A stretch of 64,000 nt of DNA from an uncultured Castellaniella sp. (GCF_937988725.1 NZ_CALKHS010000008.1:124001-188000); one strand, 5' to 3'. Positions 46,009 through 54,075 are shown, counted from the stretch's first letter. The notes: a model not told the origin generated them from the sequence alone. A program made the numbers and translations.

Positions 46009-47511
46009 TCACTCCTCGACGAAAGCCTCGTCGCGCTTGCGGCGGATCACCGGCACGGCGATCAGCGCCAGCAGCCCGGCCGCCACCAGCAGCAGGGACA
46101 GGGACACGGGCCGGGTCAGGAAGGTAGTGAAGTCGCCCCGGGACAGCAGCAGCGCGCGGCGGAAGTTTTCTTCCATCATCTGGCCCAGCACCAGGCCCAG
46201 CAGCAAGGGCGCGGACTCGCAGCCCAGGCGCGTCCACAGATAGCCGGCCGCGCCGAAGAACGCCAGGGTCCAGACGTCGAACAGGCTGTTGTCCAGCGAA
46301 TAGACGCCGATCGAGCAGAACACCAGGATCGCCGGAAAGAGCACGCGATACGGCAGTTTCAGCAGCTTGACCCAGACGCCGATCAGGGGCAGGTTCAGGA
46401 CGACCAGCATCAGGTTGCCCACCCACATCGACACCACCAGGCCCCAGAATACGTCGGGGTGCGCAGTCATCACGCGCGGGCCGGGCTGCACGTCGTGGAT
46501 GATCATGGCGCCCAGCATCAGCGCGGTGACGGCATTGCCCGGAATGCCCAGGGTCAACAGGGGGATGAAGGAGGTCTGCGCCGCCGCATTGTTGGCGGAC
46601 TCGGGGCCCGCCAGCCCGGCCGGATGGCCACGGCCGAAGCGCTCCGGCTCCCGGGCCATCTTCTTTTCCAGGGTATAGGACGCGAAGGACGACAGCACCG
46701 CGCCGCCGCCCGGCAGAATCCCCAGGATCGAGCCCAGAAAGGTGCCGCGCACGCTGGCCGGCCAGGACTCGCGGAATTCCTTGCGATTGGGATAGAGCGG
46801 CCCGACCTTGTCCGTGATCCGGACGCGGCGTTCGCGCTGTTCCAGATTGGCCATGATCTCCGCCAGGCCGAAGATGCCCATGGCGACCACGGCGAAATCC
46901 AGGCCGTCCTGCAGCTTCAGAAAGCCCAGGTCGAAGCGCGGCATGCCGGAATTGACGTCGGTGCCGATCATGCCCAGCGCCAGCCCCAGGATCGTCATGG
47001 CGACCGCCTTGAGCAGGGACCCTGACGCCATCACCACGGCCGCCAGCAGGCCCAGCACCATCAGGGAAAAGTATTCGGCCGGCCCGAACTTGAACGCCAC
47101 CTGGGCCAGCAGCGGCGCGAACGCGGCCAGCAGCACCGTCGCCACGCAGCCGGCGAAGAAAGAGCCCAGGGCCGCGATGGCCAGGGCGGCGCCGGCGCGC
47201 CCCGCCCGGGCCATCTGATAGCCGTCCAGCACCGAGACCACCGAAGAGGTCTCGCCGGGCAGCGCCACCAGGATGGCGGTGGTCGAGCCCCCGTACTGCG
47301 CCCCGTAGTAGATGCCGGCCAGCATGATCAGTCCCGATTCGGGCGGCAGCACGTAGGTGATGGGCAGCAGCATGGCGATGGTGGGCACCGGGCCGATGCC
47401 CGGCAGCACGCCGATCAGGGTGCCCAGCAGGCAGCCCAGCAGGCAATAACTGAGGTTCTGCAGGCTGAGCGCGACGGACAGGCCCAGCGCCAGGTGATCC
47501 AGCCATTCCAT
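46009..47511 (-). CDS. tctA: Tripartite tricarboxylate transporter large membrane subunit TctA
   Basis: 500 residues with about a dozen hydrophobic segments. Family patterns: GCLLGTLIGVLPGIGPVPTIAMLLPITYVLPPESGLIMLAGIYYGAQYGGSTTAILVALPGETSSVVSVLDGYQMARAGRAG and ESANNAAAQTSFIPLLTLGIPGNAVTALMLGAMIIHDVQPGP. It forms the transport channel of a secondary, binding-protein-dependent carboxylate transporter. It follows tctB by 11 bases. Confidence 0.95.
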   Translation of the reverse strand: MEWLDHLALGLSVALSLQNLSYCLLGCLLGTLIGVLPGIGPVPTIAMLLPITYVLPPESGLIMLAGIYYGAQYGGSTTAILVALPGETSSVVSVLDGYQMARAGRAGAALAIAALGSFFAGCVATVLLAAFAPLLAQVAFKFGPAEYFSLMVLGLLAAVVMASGSLLKAVAMTILGLALGMIGTDVNSGMPRFDLGFLKLQDGLDFAVVAMGIFGLAEIMANLEQRERRVRITDKVGPLYPNRKEFRESWPASVRGTFLGSILGILPGGGAVLSSFASYTLEKKMAREPERFGRGHPAGLAGPESANNAAAQTSFIPLLTLGIPGNAVTALMLGAMIIHDVQPGPRVMTAHPDVFWGLVVSMWVGNLMLVVLNLPLIGVWVKLLKLPYRVLFPAILVFCSIGVYSLDNSLFDVWTLAFFGAAGYLWTRLGCESAPLLLGLVLGQMMEENFRRALLLSRGDFTTFLTRPVSLSLLLVAAGLLALIAVPVIRRKRDEAFVEE

Positions 47512-47522
47512 CCCGATCCTCC

Positions 47523-47981
47523 TCAGCCCAGCACGCCGGCCGGAAACACCAGGCCCAGGCCCTGGATGAAGACCAGCCAGACGAACGCCATCATGCCCAG
47601 CCCCACCAGGGCCGCCACCCGCCAGTCGAAATCATGGCCCGCCATGCTGCCGACGAAGACCAGGATGAACACCGACGGCAGCACGCCCAGGACCGGCAGC
47701 AGCGCGGCGAACAGGCACACCGCGCCCAGCACGATGCCGGCGACCCGCCAGTCCGGGCGCCTGACGGACGCGCGCGGCGCCGCCGGCCGGCATGCCTGCA
47801 CGGCCAGGGCCAGGCCCAGCAGCGCCAGGCACAGCCCCAGCAGCGCCGGGAAGTACCCGGCTCCCATGCGGCTGGCCTGCCCCATGGGGTAGTGCCGCGC
47901 GCCCAGCCCGAAGGCCAGGCCGACGCCGATGAACAGGGCCCCCGCCCAGAAGTCCGGCTGGTTGCGTACGGTCAGGCGCAT
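47523..47981 (-). CDS. tctB: Tripartite tricarboxylate transporter small membrane subunit TctB
   Basis: 152 residues, four predicted membrane segments (GALFIGVGLAFGLGARHYPMGQASRMGAGYFPALLGLCLALLGLALAVQAC and later DWRVAALVGLGMMAFVWLVFIQGLGLVFPAGVLG). The MGAGYFP pattern is the TctB hallmark. It stands between tctC and tctA. Confidence 0.88.
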   Translation of the reverse strand: MRLTVRNQPDFWAGALFIGVGLAFGLGARHYPMGQASRMGAGYFPALLGLCLALLGLALAVQACRPAAPRASVRRPDWRVAGIVLGAVCLFAALLPVLGVLPSVFILVFVGSMAGHDFDWRVAALVGLGMMAFVWLVFIQGLGLVFPAGVLG

Positions 47982-48025
47982 CGCGTTTCCTTACTTGCGA
48001 TCAGCGAGCGGCAGCGCGCCGCGCA

Positions 48026-49006
48026 TCAATTGTCGAAGCGGATGTTGTTGGCCTTGATGACCGGCGTCCAGCGATCCAGGTCGCCCTGCACCACGGCCTG
48101 CATTTCGGCGGACGTGCTGGCCACGGGCTCTTCATGCAGCTTGGCCAGCTGCTTGACGACGGCGGGATCCTTCAGCATCTGGATGACTTCCTGGGTGAAG
48201 CGGTCTTCGGCGGCCTTGGGCGTGCCGTGCGGCGCGACGAAGCCCATCCAGGCATCCGCCTCGATCCCGGCCACGCCGGATTCCGTCAGCGTGGGCAGCT
48301 TGGGCAGGATGGCGGACCGCTTGGCGGTGGCGACCGCCAGGGCGCGCAGCTTGCCGGCGGCGATCTGTTCCATCACCGCGGCGGCCGGCAGGATCCCCAT
48401 CTGGGTCTCGCCGGACAGGATCGAGGTCACGACCTTGGCGGACGTGGAGTACGGCACGTGGACGATGTCCGTCCCGCTGGCGGCCGCCAGGGCCGCCATG
48501 GCCAGGTGGGAAATGCTGCCGACGCCCATCGAGCCGTAGTTGTAGTCGCCGGGCCGTTCACGCAAGGCCTTCAGCAGTCCGTCGACGTCCTGCGCGTCCA
48601 TGGACGGCGCCACCACCAGCACGCTGGGCTGCGTGGCGGCGATCGTCAGGAAATCCAGGTCCTTGGCGGGCTGGTAGGGCAGATTGGGAAACAGCACGGT
48701 GTTGGCCGCCAGCGGCCCGGAAATGGTGATGCCGAAGGTGTAGCCATCCGGCGCCGCCTTGGCCATGGCGGCGGTGCCGATGTTGCCCCCCGCCCCGGCC
48801 TTGTTTTCCACCACCACCGGCACGCCCAGCTTGGGGCCGATGTAGTCGGCGGTCATGCGCGCCATCGTGTCGGGCGTCGAACCGGGGCCGAACGGCACCA
48901 GGATCCGGACCGTCTTGGACGGCCAGGCTTCTTCGGCCTGGGCGGACAGGGCGCCCAGGCCCAGCAGGCAGATGGCGGCCGCGCTCAGCAACTTCAACAG
49001 TTTCAT
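48026..49006 (-). CDS. tctC: Tripartite tricarboxylate transporter substrate-binding protein (Bug family)
   Basis: 326 residues. Signal peptide MKLLKLLSAAAICLLGLGALSAQA, then the Bug/TctC pattern WPSKTVRILVPFGPGSTPDTMARMTADYIGPKLGVPVVVENKAGAGGNIGTAAMAKAAPDGYTFGI. Bug proteins bind carboxylates and are greatly expanded in Bordetella-group organisms. ATG 49006 has a GAGGAGA ribosome site. The gene lies just beyond the terminator of the S10 operon, on the same strand. Substrate unknown. Confidence 0.93.
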   Translation of the reverse strand: MKLLKLLSAAAICLLGLGALSAQAEEAWPSKTVRILVPFGPGSTPDTMARMTADYIGPKLGVPVVVENKAGAGGNIGTAAMAKAAPDGYTFGITISGPLAANTVLFPNLPYQPAKDLDFLTIAATQPSVLVVAPSMDAQDVDGLLKALRERPGDYNYGSMGVGSISHLAMAALAAASGTDIVHVPYSTSAKVVTSILSGETQMGILPAAAVMEQIAAGKLRALAVATAKRSAILPKLPTLTESGVAGIEADAWMGFVAPHGTPKAAEDRFTQEVIQMLKDPAVVKQLAKLHEEPVASTSAEMQAVVQGDLDRWTPVIKANNIRFDN

Positions 49007-49033
49007 GCGTGTCTCCTCGGGATGCGGTATATG

Positions 49034-49056
49034 AAAAAACCCCGCGCGAGGCGGGG
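49034..49056 (-). terminator. Intrinsic terminator of the S10 operon
   Basis: On the minus strand, CCCCGC-CTCGC-GCGGGG is followed directly by TTTTTT, a textbook intrinsic terminator, 66 bases after the rpsQ stop and 28 bases before the tctC ATG. Confidence 0.85.
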
Positions 49057-49122
49057 TCTGGTCCACAGCGTGGGAACTGTGGTGTCGGCAATGGCGCCCG
49101 TCGCCGGGCGCCACCCGCATCA

Positions 49123-49404
49123 TCAGATGATGCGCACGGCCTCGATCAGGCGCACCACCGTCCAGGACTTGGACTTGGAGATGGGACGACCTTCGGCGAT
49201 TTCCACGGTATCGCCCTCGTTGTACTGGTTGGATTCGTCATGCGCCTTGTATTTGGCGGTGCGGTTGACGAACTTGCCCAGCACGGGGTGCTTCACGCGG
49301 GTCTGGACGCTGACGACGACCGTCTTGTCCATCTTGTTGCTGACGACCTTGCCGACCAGCGTGCGTTGACGCTTGGCGGTGTCTTTTTGGATTTCGGCTG
49401 TCAT
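49123..49404 (-). CDS. rpsQ: 30S ribosomal protein S17
   Basis: 93 residues: RQRTLVGKVVSNKMDKTVVVSVQTRVKHPVLGKFVNRTAKYKAHDESNQYNEGDTVEIAEGRPISKSKSWTVVRLIEA, typical S17. It is the last gene of the S10 operon here. rplN, its normal downstream neighbour, is 13.3 kb away. Confidence 0.98.
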   Translation of the reverse strand: MTAEIQKDTAKRQRTLVGKVVSNKMDKTVVVSVQTRVKHPVLGKFVNRTAKYKAHDESNQYNEGDTVEIAEGRPISKSKSWTVVRLIEAVRII

Positions 49405-49405
49405 G

Positions 49406-49597
49406 TTACTTTCCTGCGTTCTCAGTCATGATGGTGCGGATGCGCGCGATGTCGCGACGCACCTTGCCCAACTGGCTGGTGTTGGAAAGCTGCTGGGTGG
49501 CACGCTGCATGCGCAGGTTGAATTGTGCCTTCAGCAGGCTCTCGAGCTCGGTCTGGAGCCCGGCGGCGTCTTTTTCGCGCAGTTCACTGGCTTTCAT
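49406..49597 (-). CDS. rpmC: 50S ribosomal protein L29
   Basis: 63 residues: MKASELREKDAAGLQTELESLLKAQFNLRMQRATQQLSNTSQLGKVRRDIARIRTIMTENAGK. It stands between rplP and rpsQ. Confidence 0.97.
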   Translation of the reverse strand: MKASELREKDAAGLQTELESLLKAQFNLRMQRATQQLSNTSQLGKVRRDIARIRTIMTENAGK

Positions 49598-49608
49598 CTA
49601 TGTACCCC

Positions 49609-50025
49609 TTAGGCGCCCACGCGACGCGACACGAAGGTCGTGCGCAGGGGCAGCTTGGCGGCGGCCAGGCGGAATGCTTCGCGTGCGACTTCTTCGGACA
49701 CGCCTTCCATTTCGTACAGCACCTTGCCGGGTTGAATTTCGGCGACCCAGAATTCCGGGTTGCCCTTCCCGTTACCCATCCGGACTTCGGCGGGCTTCTG
49801 GGAAATGGGCTTGTCCGGGAAAATCCGGATCCAGATGCGGCCGCCGCGCTTGATGTGACGGTTGATGGCGCGACGAGCGGCCTCGATCTGGCGAGCCGTC
49901 AGACGGCCGCGATCGGTGGCCTTCAGGCCGAACTCACCAAAAGAAACGTTGGTGCCGCGCGTCGCCAGGCCGGTGTTGCGGCCTTTCTGCTCTTTGCGGT
50001 ATTTCCTGCGAGAGGGTGACAACAT
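49609..50025 (-). CDS. rplP: 50S ribosomal protein L16
   Basis: 138 residues: MLSPSRRKYRKEQKGRNTGLATRGTNVSFGEFGLKATDRGRLTARQIEAARRAINRHIKRGGRIWIRIFPDKPIS; a core 50S protein near the A site. Confidence 0.99.
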   Translation of the reverse strand: MLSPSRRKYRKEQKGRNTGLATRGTNVSFGEFGLKATDRGRLTARQIEAARRAINRHIKRGGRIWIRIFPDKPISQKPAEVRMGNGKGNPEFWVAEIQPGKVLYEMEGVSEEVAREAFRLAAAKLPLRTTFVSRRVGA

Positions 50026-50027
50026 TG

Positions 50028-50819
50028 TTATTCTCCTTCAGGCGCGGGCGCTGCCGAGGCAGCGTCGCGGCGCGGGCCACGGCCACGACCACGGTTGTCA
50101 CCGGGACGGCCGGGACGATCGCCACGCGGGGCGCGACGCGGACGGCGTTCCTCGTCGCGCGGGGCGGCGGTTTCCACGGGCAGTTCGCCGTTCGGCTGCA
50201 TATCGCCCTTGTAGACCCAGACCTTGACACCGATGATGCCGTAGGTGGTCTGGGCTTCGGACGTGCCGTAGTCGATGTGCGCGCGCAGGGTGTGCAGGGG
50301 CACACGGCCTTCGCGGTACCATTCGGTGCGGGCGATTTCGATGCCGTTCAGACGGCCCGAGGACATGATCTTGATGCCCTGGGCGCCCAGGCGCATGGCG
50401 TTCTGCATGGCGCGCTTCATGGCGCGGCGGAACATGATGCGCTTTTCGAGCTGCTGCGTGATGGAATCCGCGATCAGCTGGGCATCGGTTTCCGGCTTGC
50501 GGATTTCCTCGATGTTGACGTGCACGGGCACGCCCATCAGGCGCTGCAGGTCGGCCTTCAGCGTTTCGATGTCCTCGCCGCGACGGCCGATCACCACGCC
50601 CGGACGGGCCGAGTACACGGTGATGCGGGCGTTCTTGGCCGGACGCTCGATGATGACTCGGCCCACGGAAGCGGATTTCAGTTTCTTCTTCAGGTATTCA
50701 CGCACACGAATGTCTTCGGCCAGCATGCTGCCGTAGACCTTGTCGTTGGCGTACCAGCGAGAAGTCCAGTTGTGGTTGACCGCGAGGCGGAACCCGATCG
50801 GGTGAATTTTCTGTCCCAT
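50028..50819 (-). CDS. rpsC: 30S ribosomal protein S3 with an Arg/Gly-rich tail
   Basis: 263 residues. The KH domain and core are normal (MGQKIHPIGFRLAVNHNWTSRWYANDKVYGSMLAEDIRVREYLKKKLKSASVGRVIIERPAKNARITVYSARPGVVIGRRGEDIETLK). Beyond the usual end lies a tail of about 45 residues rich in Arg, Gly and Pro (PRDEERRPRRAPRGDRPGRP and GDNRGRGRGPRR), making it about 30 residues longer than E. coli S3. Confidence 0.98.
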   Translation of the reverse strand: MGQKIHPIGFRLAVNHNWTSRWYANDKVYGSMLAEDIRVREYLKKKLKSASVGRVIIERPAKNARITVYSARPGVVIGRRGEDIETLKADLQRLMGVPVHVNIEEIRKPETDAQLIADSITQQLEKRIMFRRAMKRAMQNAMRLGAQGIKIMSSGRLNGIEIARTEWYREGRVPLHTLRAHIDYGTSEAQTTYGIIGVKVWVYKGDMQPNGELPVETAAPRDEERRPRRAPRGDRPGRPGDNRGRGRGPRRDAASAAPAPEGE

Positions 50820-50828
50820 TGCGACTCC

Positions 50829-51158
50829 TTAGGCCCCGACCTTGACCACGATGTGGCAGGTCTGCTTTTCGATGCGGTTGCCACGGCCCTTCGCACGGGC
50901 CGAGAAACGCTTCATCGACTGAGCTTTGTCGACATAGATCGTGGTGACTTTCAGTTCGTCGATGTCGGCACCGTCGTTGTGCTCGGCATTGGCGATGGCC
51001 GATTCCAGCGCCTTTTTCAGGATGCCGGCGGCCTTCTTCGGGCTGAAGGTCAGGATGTTGAGGGCGTTCGCCACGGATTTGCCGCGGATCAGATCCGCCA
51101 CCAGGCGGGTCTTCTGAGCGGAAATATGAACGCCGCGAATGACTGCGGTAGTTTCCAT
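50829..51158 (-). CDS. rplV: 50S ribosomal protein L22
   Basis: 109 residues: METTAVIRGVHISAQKTRLVADLIRGKSVANALNILTFSPKKAAGILKKALESAIANAEHNDGADIDELKVTTIYVDKAQSMKRFSARAKGRGNRI. Its loop lines the peptide exit tunnel. Confidence 0.99.
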   Translation of the reverse strand: METTAVIRGVHISAQKTRLVADLIRGKSVANALNILTFSPKKAAGILKKALESAIANAEHNDGADIDELKVTTIYVDKAQSMKRFSARAKGRGNRIEKQTCHIVVKVGA

Positions 51159-51161
51159 GGC

Positions 51162-51437
51162 TTACCTCTTGGCCTTTTTGTCCGCCGCGTGACCCTTGAA
51201 GGTGCGCGTCAGGGCAAATTCACCGAGCTTGTGACCGACCATGTTCTCGTTGATGTACACGGGAACGTGCTGGCGGCCGTTGTGCACGGCAATGGTCAGC
51301 CCGATGAATTCGGGCAGGATGGTGGACCGGCGCGACCAGGTCTTGATCGGCTTCTTTTCTTTGCCCCCGACGGCGGCATCGACCTTTTTGATCAGATGCG
51401 CATCGACGAACGGGCCTTTCTTGACAGAACGTGACAT
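51162..51437 (-). CDS. rpsS: 30S ribosomal protein S19
   Basis: 91 residues: MSRSVKKGPFVDAHLIKKVDAAVGGKEKKPIKTWSRRSTILPEFIGLTIAVHNGRQHVPVYINENMVGHKLGEFALTRTFKGH, a standard S19. Confidence 0.99.
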   Translation of the reverse strand: MSRSVKKGPFVDAHLIKKVDAAVGGKEKKPIKTWSRRSTILPEFIGLTIAVHNGRQHVPVYINENMVGHKLGEFALTRTFKGHAADKKAKR

Positions 51438-51449
51438 AGTCTTCGCCCC

Positions 51450-52277
51450 TTATTTGCGCTTGCGGCGCGAGACAATCATATTGTCCGTGCGCTTGTTTCG
51501 ACGAGTCCGATAGCCCTTGGTGGGAGTGCCCCACGGACTGACGGGTACGCGACCTTCGCCGGTGCGGCCTTCACCGCCACCGTGCGGGTGATCCACCGGG
51601 TTCATGGCCACGCCACGAACGGTCGGGCGGATGCCACGCCAGCGCACGGCGCCGGCCTTGCCGATCTGGCGCAGGCTGTGGTCGCCGTTGCCGACTTCAC
51701 CGATGGTGGCGCGGCAATCGATGTGCACGCGGCGGACTTCGCCGGAGCGCAGGCGGACCTGGGCGTAGATGCCTTCGCGGGCCAGCAGCACGGCGGAAGC
51801 GCCGGCCGAACGGGCCAGCTGAGCGCCCTTGCCCGGCTGCATTTCGATGCAGTGGATCGTGGCGCCCACGGGGATGGCGCGGATCGGCAGGGTGTTGCCG
51901 GAGCGGATGGGGGCTTCCAGGCCGGAGACGACCGTGGCGCCGACTTCCAGACCGCGCGGAGCGATGATGTAGCGGCGTTCGCCATCGGCGTAGCACAGCA
52001 GGGCCAGGTGGGCCGTGCGGTTCGGGTCGTATTCCAGGCGCTCGACGCGGGCGACGATGCCGTCCTTGTTGCGGCGGAAATCGACGACGCGATAGTGCTG
52101 CTTGTGACCACCGCCGCGATGACGCACGGTGATGTGGCCGTTGTTGTTGCGACCGGAATTGCGCGATTGGCTTTCCAGCAGGGGCGCGTAGCCCGGACCC
52201 TTGTGCAGTTCAGGGTGCACGACCTTGATCATGCCCCGACGGCCGGCGGACGTGGGTTTGACTTTTACCAGCGGCAT
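51450..52277 (-). CDS. rplB: 50S ribosomal protein L2
   Basis: 275 residues: MPLVKVKPTSAGRRGMIKVVHPELHKGPGYAPLLESQSRNSGRNNNGHITVRHRGGGHKQHYRVVDF and the conserved GVAMNPVDHPHGGGEGRT near the C-terminus, which lies at the peptidyl transferase centre. Confidence 0.99.
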   Translation of the reverse strand: MPLVKVKPTSAGRRGMIKVVHPELHKGPGYAPLLESQSRNSGRNNNGHITVRHRGGGHKQHYRVVDFRRNKDGIVARVERLEYDPNRTAHLALLCYADGERRYIIAPRGLEVGATVVSGLEAPIRSGNTLPIRAIPVGATIHCIEMQPGKGAQLARSAGASAVLLAREGIYAQVRLRSGEVRRVHIDCRATIGEVGNGDHSLRQIGKAGAVRWRGIRPTVRGVAMNPVDHPHGGGEGRTGEGRVPVSPWGTPTKGYRTRRNKRTDNMIVSRRKRK

Positions 52278-52574
52278 TTAGTTCACCTCCGAAAAGTCGA
52301 TTTCCTGGCCGGCCTTGAGAGACACATAGGCCTTGCGTTCGTTGCGGCGACGGCCCATGAAGCGGCCGAAGCGCTTTTCCTTGCCCTTGCGGTTGGCGAC
52401 CTGCACGGATTCGACTTCGACCTTGAACAGCAGTTCAACGGCGGCCTTGATCTCGGGCTTGGTGGCGTCGGCCACGACGCGGAAAGCGACCTGGTTGTTC
52501 TTTTCGGCGATCATCGTGGCCTTTTCAGTGACCACGGGCGCCAGAATGACTTGCATCAGACGTTCGGCATTCAT
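52278..52574 (-). CDS. rplW: 50S ribosomal protein L23
   Basis: 98 residues: MNAERLMQVILAPVVTEKATMIAEKNNQVAFRVVADATKPEIKAAVELLFKVEVESVQVANRKGKEKRFGRFMGRRRNERKAYV. It abuts rplB and overlaps rplD by ATGA. L23 is the docking site for SRP and trigger factor. Confidence 0.98.
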   Translation of the reverse strand: MNAERLMQVILAPVVTEKATMIAEKNNQVAFRVVADATKPEIKAAVELLFKVEVESVQVANRKGKEKRFGRFMGRRRNERKAYVSLKAGQEIDFSEVN

Positions 52575-53194
52575 CCCAGCAACTCCTCGAGTTGGGCGAT
52601 CGCCGGCTTGGTGATCAGCACTTTCTTGTAGTGGACCAGGGACAGCGGATCGGCGTAGCGCGTTTCAATCACTGCCACGTGGGGCAGGTTGCGCGTCGCG
52701 AGATAGACGTTTTCGTCCAGCGCATCGGTGATGATCAGGACGGATTCGGAAATGCCCAGATCCTTGAGCTTGGCGGCGGCCAGCTTGGTCTTGGGGGCTT
52801 CGAGGGAGAAGCTTTCCACCACGGCCAGGCGGTCTTCGCGCACCAGCTGCGAGAAAATGGCGCGCAGACCGGCGCGGTACATTTTCTTGTTGACCTTGTG
52901 GCTGAAGTTTTCGTCGGGCGAATTCGGGAACGCACGGCCACCCCCACGCCAGATCGGCGAGGAAGTCATCCCGGAACGGGCGCGGCCGGTGCCTTTCTGG
53001 CGCCACGGCTTCTTGGTGGAGTGCTTGACCGTTTCGCGATTCTTCTGGGCGCGGTTGCCCATGCGCGCGTTGGCCTGATAGGCCACGACGATCTGGTGCA
53101 CCAGCGCTTCGTTGAATTCGCGGCCGAAGATGTCATCGGCGCCGGCCACGGTGGCCGAAGATTGACCCTGATCGTTCAGGAGCTTGAGTTCCAT
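52571..53194 (-). CDS. rplD: 50S ribosomal protein L4
   Basis: 207 residues: MELKLLNDQGQSSATVAGADDIFGREFNEALVHQIVVAYQANARMGNRAQKNRETVKHSTKKPWRQKGTGRARSGMTSSPIWRGGGRAFP. In E. coli L4 represses its own operon by binding the S10 leader, so it is the natural candidate to bind the structured rplC leader at 53898-54020. Confidence 0.99.
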   Translation of the reverse strand: MELKLLNDQGQSSATVAGADDIFGREFNEALVHQIVVAYQANARMGNRAQKNRETVKHSTKKPWRQKGTGRARSGMTSSPIWRGGGRAFPNSPDENFSHKVNKKMYRAGLRAIFSQLVREDRLAVVESFSLEAPKTKLAAAKLKDLGISESVLIITDALDENVYLATRNLPHVAVIETRYADPLSLVHYKKVLITKPAIAQLEELLG

Positions 53195-53196
53195 GA

Positions 53197-53886
53197 TTAG
53201 GCTCCTTTCTTGGGCGTGGCCTTGACGGCCGGACGCACGACGATGTCGGCGTTCTTGTGGCCCGGGACGGCGCCCTTGACCAGCAGCAGACCGCGCTCGA
53301 CATCCACGCGCACCACGTCCAGGTTCTGGACGGTGCGGGTGTCGTCACCCAGGTGACCGGACATTTTCTTGCCCGGGAAGATGCGGCCGGGGTCTTGAGC
53401 CTGGCCGATGGAGCCCGGCACGCGGTGCGACCGCGAGTTGCCGTGCGAGGCGCGCTGGGAACCGAAATGGTGGCGCTTGATCGTGCCGGCGAAGCCTTTA
53501 CCGATCGTGGTGCCGGTCACGTCGACCTGTTCGCCGACCTGGAAGACGGATTCCACGGACACGACGGAGCCGGCCGTGAATTCGGCGGCGCGGGCGGGAT
53601 CCAGACGGAATTCCTTCAGGATGGAGCCGGCTTCGATGCTGGCTTTGGCGTAGTGGCCGGCTTCGGCCTTGGTCACGCGAGAGGCGCGGCGGCTGCCGTA
53701 GGCCAGCTGAACGGCGGCGTAGCCGTCGACTTCAGGCGTCTTGACCTGGGCGACGCGGTTGTTGGACACGTCCAGCACCGTGACCGGGATGGAATCACCT
53801 TCCTCGGTAAAGATGCGGGTCATGCCGACCTTGCGCCCCACAAGCCCGAGGCGCCAGGCCGCGGGCGTAGGTGTCGAATTCGACAT
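53197..53886 (-). CDS. rplC: 50S ribosomal protein L3
   Basis: 229 residues: LGLVGRKVGMTRIFTEEGDSIPVTVLDVSNNRVAQVKTPEVDGYAAVQLAYGSRRASRVTKAEAGHYAKA and the tunnel-end loop GTIKRHHFGSQRASHGNSRSHRVPGSIGQAQDPGRIFPGKKMSGHLG. The N-terminal eleven residues (MSNSTPTPAAW) are an extension. It is first in its transcription unit here, separated from rpsJ by a terminator. Confidence 0.98.
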   Translation of the reverse strand: MSNSTPTPAAWRLGLVGRKVGMTRIFTEEGDSIPVTVLDVSNNRVAQVKTPEVDGYAAVQLAYGSRRASRVTKAEAGHYAKASIEAGSILKEFRLDPARAAEFTAGSVVSVESVFQVGEQVDVTGTTIGKGFAGTIKRHHFGSQRASHGNSRSHRVPGSIGQAQDPGRIFPGKKMSGHLGDDTRTVQNLDVVRVDVERGLLLVKGAVPGHKNADIVVRPAVKATPKKGA

Positions 53887-53897
53887 TGTTTTCTCCG

Positions 53898-54020
53898 GGG
53901 TATTGTTACCCTTAAGCTTAAATCCCGACTGCGATTGGCCGGGGCTCGGATACCGTCTTGCGACGGTATGGCCGTATCAAAAATCGATACGACAACTCGC
54001 CATCTGAATAAACAGATGGC
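53898..54020 (-). promoter_or_regulatory. Highly structured leader of the rplC unit
   Basis: Four inverted repeats in about 120 bases upstream of rplC: 53999-54020 (8-base stem GCCATCTG, loop 6), 53974-53990 (GTATC/GATAC, loop 7), 53950-53969 (8-base stem ATACCGTC, tetraloop) and 53898-53911 (GGGTA/TACCC). A TTAAGCTTAA palindrome lies at 53912-53921. The regular spacing suggests a folded mRNA leader, possibly the target of feedback by L4 or another product. Function is inference. Confidence 0.55.
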
Positions 54021-54030
54021 GAAGCTAAGC

Positions 54031-54059
54031 ATTCTAACATGAAAAAACCGCCCTGCCTA
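54031..54059 (-). promoter_or_regulatory. Extended -10 promoter for the rplC unit
   Basis: On the minus strand, TGTTAGAAT (extended -10, TAGAAT at 54036-54031) with TAGGCA (54059-54054) 17 bases upstream. The -35 lies in the loop of the rpsJ terminator, so terminator and promoter overlap. Predicted start near 54024. Confidence 0.45.
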
Positions 54060-54075
54060 GATGGACAGGGCGGTT
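54042..54075 (-). terminator. Intrinsic terminator after rpsJ
   Basis: On the minus strand, a 10-base stem AACCGCCCTG / CAGGGCGGTT with a 10-base loop, followed by TTTT. It begins 36 bases after the rpsJ stop and separates the rpsL-rpsG-fusA-tuf-rpsJ unit from rplC onward. Confidence 0.8.
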
